This document shows, piece by piece, positions 57,662 through 64,000 of a stretch of DNA of 64,000 nucleotides (the first letter of the stretch is position 1; each line of letters starts with the position of its first letter). Under the pieces are notes generated by a model that made no database searches, was not told where the DNA came from, and saw only the letters and a program-made list of their open reading frames with translations. The stretch is from Sphaerolaimus hirsutus (Eukaryota > Nematoda > Chromadorea > Monhysterida > Sphaerolaimidae). A program made the translations under genes and the position numbers. Location: contig OZ038456.1 in NCBI GenBank assembly GCA_964036195.1, positions 2,666,001-2,730,000 on the forward strand, read 5' to 3'.

Positions 57662-58065
57662 TACCGTATTTCCTTGAAATACCCCCTTGAATTAACCCCC
57701 TTGAAATATCCCCTTGAATTAACTCCCCTTGAAATACCCTCCGTCTAGAATGATGTAAATACATCATGTATCCAATGTACATGATGTACCTATTTATTGG
57801 GGTCAAATCTCAGCGCAGCTATACATGGAGTAGTTTGTATAGCTGTCTATGTTTGTATGTTCTAATAGGTACGTCCCTTTTGGTGATGTTTATTACCAGT
57901 TTTCGGTATGTAAAAGCCCATTCTTTACACGATATTTACGAAAATTTCTGTTGAAATAATAAACCACTCCCTCCTCGAATAAGTCCCCCTCGAAATACCC
58001 ACCTCCCTCAAACTCTCCACTCTGAAAAAATTAACCCCCTGGGTGTATTTCGTGGAAATACGGTA
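57662..58065. mobile_element. TACCGTATTTCCTTGAAATAC-ended element
   Basis: Ends TACCGTATTTCCTTGAAATA and GTGGAAATACGGTA. The internal repeats resemble TTGAAATACCCCC. Confidence 0.78.
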
Positions 58066-58686
58066 TTCATATTAGGTTACCTAGTTCATTTAACAATTGA
58101 GGCATCTACCTATTTACTTGAGGCATCAAAGTAAATTAGTCAAAATTTGGCAAAGTATTCGAGGCCTCGAAATGGCATCTGCATAGAATTGGTCCGGTCA
58201 TTATTCATATTGTTTCGTGTTGAATTCATGATTTCATAAGCGTTGAATTTTGACACCTTTCTTTGAGAAAAAAATTTGACGAGGGTTGATCGAATTATGC
58301 GACTATTTAAATATCTTGCACAAATTTTGTGCGCGGTTCACACGTCATTCTGAAAGTCACAAATTTCTCCGGTCGCCTTTTTGCTCATGGCATCCGTCGA
58401 TTGACTTGCTGCAGTGCTGAAAAATGTAGGGGAGCATAATTATACAATGACTTATTGTCTCACTCAAATTGCTTCGAAAAACGGACTTTTACCATTAATT
58501 TAATGTCCACTCAATCTAAACGAACGTTTGCACTAAATTTCCACATCTCATCGATTCTTGTACCAAAGAAATGTTTATTATTACGGTATTTCTGTGTGTG
58601 TGAGAATTTCGCAACACTTGAATAGCAATAATCAATTGATTTTACTCATCATGTTGCAGAAACATCCAGTGCAAGGTGTTTATGTG

Positions 58687-58988
58687 GTGCCAATCTCAGA
58701 CCCTGTAAAGTGTTAAGTAAAGTTTCAAATGTCATGCAAAGTGACAATTGTCATGACAAATGTAATGTAAAGTGTCAATCGTCATGTAAAGTGTCAATTG
58801 TGTATCCAGATCTCATGTGTTTTTTGGATCCATATTTTATTTTTTTTGTATCCAAATAATACTATCTCACATAACATTTGCATCCAAAACATAAGATTTG
58901 GATACATAATTACAGTTTGCATAACATTTGTCATGATAATTGACACTTTGCCTGACAATTGACACCTTACATAGTCTGGGACTGGCCC
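58687..58988. mobile_element. Introner-family copy at the 3' end of the partial GPCR paralogue
   Basis: Starts GTGCCAATCTCAGACCCTGT and ends with a GTCTGGGACTGGCCC block. The flanks are GTG (58684-58686) and CTG (58989-58991). On the coding strand the terminus facing the exon is GGGCCA rather than GTGCCA, so it cannot act as a donor, and the reading frame runs into it. Confidence 0.75.
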
Positions 58989-61900
58989 CTGGTCGGTGAT
59001 AAATAAATACACACCCGCAATCCAGCATTGGGCTAGAATGTCGGCCGGACTGAGTTGACAAGTCTTCTGCAATGGCCGGCTCTGTAGGGCGCACCATATT
59101 GGACACTTTCCGGATCCTGGGCATGATGACCGCGTCGACGAAGTACAGCACGTTGCCCTCGGTGAAGTGGCGCGACCGCTTGCGCGCTACAAACGCCTCG
59201 TTGTTCAGCTCGGCGTGTCTGCGCCACAGCCATGGTGTTATTTACATCGAATGTAGGGGGGGGGGGGGGGGCTGAGTTGTTAAAAGTACTGAACTTTTTT
59301 AAAAGTAAATGTAAACGTAAAGTATTTTTCTTTTACTCACCCCTGAGTACAGAAAACGTAAAGTATTTTGAAAATACTTTTACACTGCGTAAAACATGAG
59401 TAAAATACTCTTTTCAGAGAAAACGTAAAAACGAGATTTTTTCCGGAGAAAACGTAAAAAACGGGTATGTTTTCTCATAGAAAACGTAAAAGTTAGTATC
59501 TTTCTCAGAAAAAGGTCTGTATTTTTCGAATTTTTACTCTGATATACAAAAATATGTGTTTTTCTCTCCTGCTAAGTATTTCTTATGAAAATATCTTATG
59601 TTTGTCACTTTTTGTTTTGCAAAATGACATTTTCTGTCCCCTAAAAATAAGTTTTCTGTACTCGCGTACTTTCAAAAAGTACGCGAGTAAGTGAGTAACG
59701 GTATTTTCCTCGCGAGGAAACGTAAACGTATTTACGCAGTACTCGAGTATCCGTAATTATCGAGTAAACGTAAATACGTCTTAACAAATATGGTGGGGAG
59801 TAGTGATGTAAAGGCACCGGGGCACAGGTGCCCCGGTGCTGAGCACCGAAGGGCACCAGCACCGGTGTCGATGCGGTGCCCTTTCGATTTTAAGAGGTGC
59901 CCTACCGGTTCCGGTGCAATTTTTTGAGAATGGCACTGGTGCCGGTGCGGTGCGGTGCTATTTTTTGGTCGGAGCCCCAGGGACCCTGGGCCAGGGTGCC
60001 AGGTGCCCTTTTCACGCGATGGGAGAGGTGCTGGTGCGGTGCGGTGCCATTTTTCCCGATTCCTTTGACATCAAAAGTAGGGGGGGGGGGTGATTCCGCA
60101 TATTTATCATGAAGTGATTAACACTTTTCCAAGTTATGGAGAGCGGAAAAAGATTGTTGACACTTCTTATCACCGGCGACATTGCTTGTTAATTTTGCAG
60201 AATCGGTTCGGCAACTGCCTGTGGCAGCCCCACACCCTGTAAAGTGTCAACTTTTAAGCAAAGTGCCAACCATTCGTAAAAAAAACTCCTGCCAAAAGTT
60301 TAAAAGCCAGTAATAAAACGTTTTCTTTTTTTCTTTTGACACTTTGCATGACATTTGACACTTTACAGGGCGTTGTCGACGGGTCTGCCTTCTCAGCGTT
60401 GGCGGTGCCGCACCTGAGCACGAGCAGCACGATGGGCATTAGCATGGACAGCCAGAAAATGATGCCGCTGATGATGCCGATGGACATGACCATCGCCGCC
60501 CTGTAGTTCACATCGATTTGCGGCTGTAGGAAGAACATCGGCACTGCGAACATGTACAGCACCACGAACGTGAACCAGCCTGCGCTTGGTATACTTGGGT
60601 TACTTTACACCCTGCACGCGTGGTTCCCGCTGGAAGCGTGCCAACGATTGCTTTACGCATGCAATTTTCATTAAAAAAATTGAAAAAATAATCGTTGCTA
60701 TGACGCTAAATGTTAACTTATTCACGACACTGATGTTTTCACCCTTAACACAAAAATCGCATGCTTACTCATCATTGGCACGCTTCCAACGTCAGACATA
60801 AATGAGTGCGAGGGCAGAGTATCATGTCCACCGAGTATATTAGGTAAATGTATAAATATATTTTAATAAAAATTTAAACAAATGTGGTAGGTATATACTA
60901 CACATACTAGTTATTCGCCGAGATTTCGAAGAAAAAATGTGGAAAACTCGTAAATCAGCTTTGAACCTCGGTATTTTAAGAACCTAGAAAAACCACACCT
61001 GCAGCCTAGGAGTCTTCCGGAATGAGTGAATTTTAATGTTATCAATTTTGAATTTTATCACAAATAGTTGACAGACACCTCCACACATACAGACCACCAA
61101 ATTTGACAAAATACTCACCCGCAGCTGCATACTTGGCTTGCGTAGCTGGGTACACAAAGGGGTTGCCCAGTGATTTCTTCAAGTAGCCGCCACTTATCAG
61201 CATGTACAGAACGGGACAGAACATGATAACCAAAGTTCGTCCATCGCTGTTGGCGCTGCAGTTTATGCACATGTGTTTTTCAACGTGGGTGCATAATTCT
61301 ACACAGGGGACGCACATATTTCCATGTGCAGTGGCATCGACGCGTGTGCCACAGTGGCTCCGCCCACTCGCACCTGCCTGAAGGTTTCTAAATCGCACGC
61401 GAAAACGCTCACCCATGCGCGCGTTTCATTTTATCACATACACACTTGTGATTAAGTAAACAAAAGCGCGCACAACAAGCCTGAGCGAAAACGCGTATTT
61501 CATTGCACGTCGCTAGTGCACCAATCAAAGCAAAAAATGCGTGTGTGATGCGTCGGGATGCGAGGCTGGATGCGCGTGAAGCGGCGCGCTTCCACACGCT
61601 TCACCTAGCTTCACCAACGCTTCACCCGCTTCCAAAAATGTGGAAGACACTTCACGCTGCTCAGCGCTTCCACAAGCTTCACGCACGTATACATTTGCGT
61701 GCCAGAACCAAATTAAAAAGCGTGAAGTGTCTTCACAAAAAATTTTGTGAAGCGTGTGGAAGTGCAGAGCAGCTTGGTGAAGCGTCGGAAAGCGTCGGCG
61801 TGAAGACACTTCACCGCGCATCCAAACACCTATTTTTTGCTGTGAATGAACATTGCGTGCGAGTCGAGCGGAATGATGCACACCAAAATATGTGCGTTCC

Positions 61901-62854
61901 CCGTTTTACCATTCACCTGCACCAGTAATAAAAGTTCTCATTCTGTAGGTGCCTCTCCATGCTGATGCACGCGGGCGCCCACAACAGCCAGATCACGACA
62001 CAGATCAAGTGCAGCGCGATGGCGCACAGCAGCAGTAGGCCGCTCGGCAGCACAGACGTCACGGCTGTCCAGCGATGTTCCAATTGAAGTTTGGAGACGC
62101 GCTCTGCGGGCGTTGCAAGCATTCAAACGAAATTATGGTACTTATTACGGCAAGCGCATTGGAATACCCTAGAAATACCCCCCCCCGCCCCCCGCCCCCC
62201 TGTGCCTGTGCCTGTGCCTTTGTTTTTTGGCGCCTGAGATCACGACACGACATTCACCCCCCCCCCCCCCGCCTGCCCGCATGGCATGTAGACCCCCCGC
62301 CCCTACCTGCTTGGCATATAGCCCTACGCGTCCGCTTCGCATTTACGCCACGGTCCCCTTGGCATATTTATGGCACTGGGTGACTGGGTTGCCAAGCGGG
62401 TCTAGATGCCAAGTGGGGAGAAATTGATGCCATACAGGTCCAGATGCCAAGTGGTTTACATGCCATGGAGGCCCACCCCCCACATTACCTCTATGAAAAA
62501 ACCCAGGGGTAATTCGAGTAAATATAGCGCTTGAAAAAATCAGTAATTTATCACAACTCTGGTGATCACGATTTCTCCGAAACACACTGTGCACGGCGGT
62601 GACGAGGCGTAGGTACCAGGGTGGTCTGGCGAGTCTGACGGCCTTGACGAGGGCGACGGCGTGCGCGAGGGCGAGCAGCGAGCTGGAGCTGACCCAGCCG
62701 CAGGTGCACATGAGCGGCGAGCTGGACGGCAGCTGCAGCCCCTGGCAGCCGAACAGCAGCGCCAGCACGACGCACTGCGCCATGCTGAGCACCGGCGCCG
62801 ACGCCCCCACGATCGGCGTGCCGTAGAACTTGACCAGCACCCACAGCGATGCAC
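58867..62854 (-). CDS. Class C GPCR paralogue, 3' part only (TM2 to C-tail)
   Basis: Exons are 62854-62588, 62103-61917, 61255-61119, 60579-60414 and 59218 to about 58867. They correspond one-to-one, with the same phases, to exons 15-19 of the receptor at 52712-35318. They encode GASLWVLVKFYGTPIVGAS, TM4 with YYWCR in the second extracellular loop, TM5 (CPVLYMLISGGYLKKSLGNP) and TM6-7 (GWFTFVVLYMFAVPMFF and on). The tail begins HAELNNEAFVARKR. The last exon reads open from 59218 to a stop at 58867, but its final third is introner-family sequence (58687-58988), so the true C-terminus may differ or be spliced. The extracellular domain and TM1 are absent from 62855-64000 and should lie beyond the window. 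Exon 62854-62588 is nearly identical to its paralogue, while the neighbouring exons are much more diverged. Confidence 0.87.
59793..60080. mobile_element. Degenerate GGCACC-array hAT element
   Basis: Starts TAGTGATGTAAAGGCACCGG and ends CCTTTGACATCA. No clean duplication. Confidence 0.65.
60222..60390. mobile_element. Degenerate introner-family copy in the penultimate intron of the GPCR paralogue
   Basis: The left end TGGCAGCCCCACACCCTGTA follows CTG. The right side is ACACTTTACAGGGCG and then loses similarity. It lies about 25 bp inside the intron, not flush with the splice site. Confidence 0.6.
60588..60840. mobile_element. Copy of the GTATACTC-ended element beside an exon of the GPCR paralogue
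   Basis: Begins GGTATACTTGGGTTACTTTA and ends CATGTCCACCGAGTATAT. On the coding strand its end lies only about 8 bp before the acceptor of exon 60579-60414. Confidence 0.65.
61490..61820. repeat. GAAGCGTG / CACGCTTC repeat block (GPCR paralogue intron)
   Basis: Many direct and inverted copies of CGCTTCAC and GTGAAGCG. A short relative is at 35570-35632. Confidence 0.6.
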
Positions 62855-62884
62855 CTATAATCACGTCCACTGTGCCACCAAACG

Positions 62885-63670
62885 ACCCTGTGCCTCTACG
62901 CATGTAAACCGGGCATGCATGTGGACTGGCATGCATGTAAACCCGCTACACATGCAGATCGTCCTACATGCGTACTGGGTCTACATGTGTATTGGGTACA
63001 CATGTACCTCGTCCTACATGTTAGACCCACCATGGGGGGTGCCTGTGTGCACTTGCAGGGGTGCTGACACAATTTGGCGACAGGGGTAGTGATGTCAATA
63101 GTGGCCATGCCATGGCAGCAACCACTTTGTTGCACATGCTACTTCCTACAGAGAGCTTTTAATGCAATTGTCAGTTACTACAGTATGCTGATGGGTGGCG
63201 TGAAGATCTGTTGAAATGATGAGATGAAGATGCCATTGCTGTTGAAATTCCATATTATGCTTACTTATCACAGCAAATCTTAAATCCATTTAACTCACTA
63301 TGCAGTTAATTTATTAATTGACATCACTGCCTGATTGCTCCATATAATGTTGCCACTGGAGATACCAAGCAGTGCCCCCCAGTGGCGCCAGATTGTGTCA
63401 GCACCATCTTCTGTGCACTCTGTGTTAGCTTTACCATGCTTAAACCCCACTTTTGTTGCCCCAGCTGATCTCCTTCCCATACACATGTAGACCCGGCACA
63501 CATGTAGGACCAGCTACATGCATAGCGGGTCTACATGGGTAAAATTACATGTGTGGGGGAGATAATAACATGCGTGCTGGGTGTGAGCACATGTGAGTCT
63601 GGTCTACATGAGTGCCGGGTCCACATGTGTACCGCGTCGACATGTGTGGTGGGTTTACATGTGTAATAGG
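62885..63670. repeat. TACATGTG / GTCTACATG repeat element at the window's right end
   Basis: Multiple copies of GCATGTAAACC and GGGTCTACATG in both orientations around a unique centre (63100-63480). Relatives are at 32385-32745 and 23820-23870. I found no exon of the GPCR paralogue here. Confidence 0.6.
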
Positions 63671-64000
63671 CCTGACTCCCACCAAACCACCACTAATCAA
63701 TACCTAAAGCCAAATTCCATTCACGTGTAATGCGCATAAGCTGTGTCCAACACACTTGACAAATTAAAATCTGTATGTATAAAACTATTTTCACACAAAA
63801 TTTCTTTTTTTGCAAAGTTCTATGTAAATCTTTAGACTCAGTCTCCGTTTTCTGGCTTCTTATTATGTTTTTGACATTTTAAAACATTTTTCAACCAGCA
63901 TTTTTTCCTCTGACAATGATATGCTTTCTCCTACTCAGGAGTCTAGTAGTGGGTAGGGGTTGGGGGTTGTGACTTGTGAAGCATGCATCCAATTTACCGT

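Noticed and set aside
1-64000. Autonomous transposase, retrotransposon or viral genes
   Set aside because: No reverse transcriptase, integrase, hAT dimerisation or DDE-type signature was seen in any frame. All elements appear non-autonomous.

Overview
The window is genomic DNA from a eukaryote, almost certainly an invertebrate metazoan or a close relative. It carries five multi-exon protein genes and a very dense load of non-autonomous DNA transposons. I could not assign a species. The genes were rebuilt by hand from exon islands whose reading frames and intron phases join exactly. Almost every other open frame is a shadow of an exon or lies in a repeat.

Layout. On the plus strand: a SEC14-like CRAL-TRIO/GOLD lipid-transfer protein (2250-10719, 8 exons), GPATCH11 (13352-17462, 6 exons) and CWF19L1 (18593-32349, 10 exons). 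The last two are RNA-splicing-associated families. On the minus strand: a complete class C (metabotropic glutamate-like) GPCR (52712-35318, 19 exons) and, upstream of it in transcription order, the 3' half of a tandem paralogue (62854 to about 58870). The paralogue's extracellular half would lie beyond base 64000.

The space between exons is filled by: at least twenty hAT-type miniature elements with 8-bp target duplications, some nested three deep; TA-target elements with CACACACTAGTTGAC ends; TACCGTA-ended elements; a 1.2-kb foldback; and a family of about nine copies with GTGCCAgTCCCAGACCCTGTAAA ends and 3-bp CAG/CTG target duplications.

That last family is the main discovery candidate, because it behaves as an introner. 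In the GPCR gene one copy is exactly the whole of intron 13: the element supplies the GT donor and the duplicated CAG supplies the AG acceptor, so splicing restores the pre-insertion sequence. A second copy sits inside the codon for the ligand-binding Asp of the same receptor. The genes also use unusually relaxed 5' splice sites, often with a pyrimidine at intron position +3, which may make such intron birth easier. No transposase or other autonomous element was recognised.
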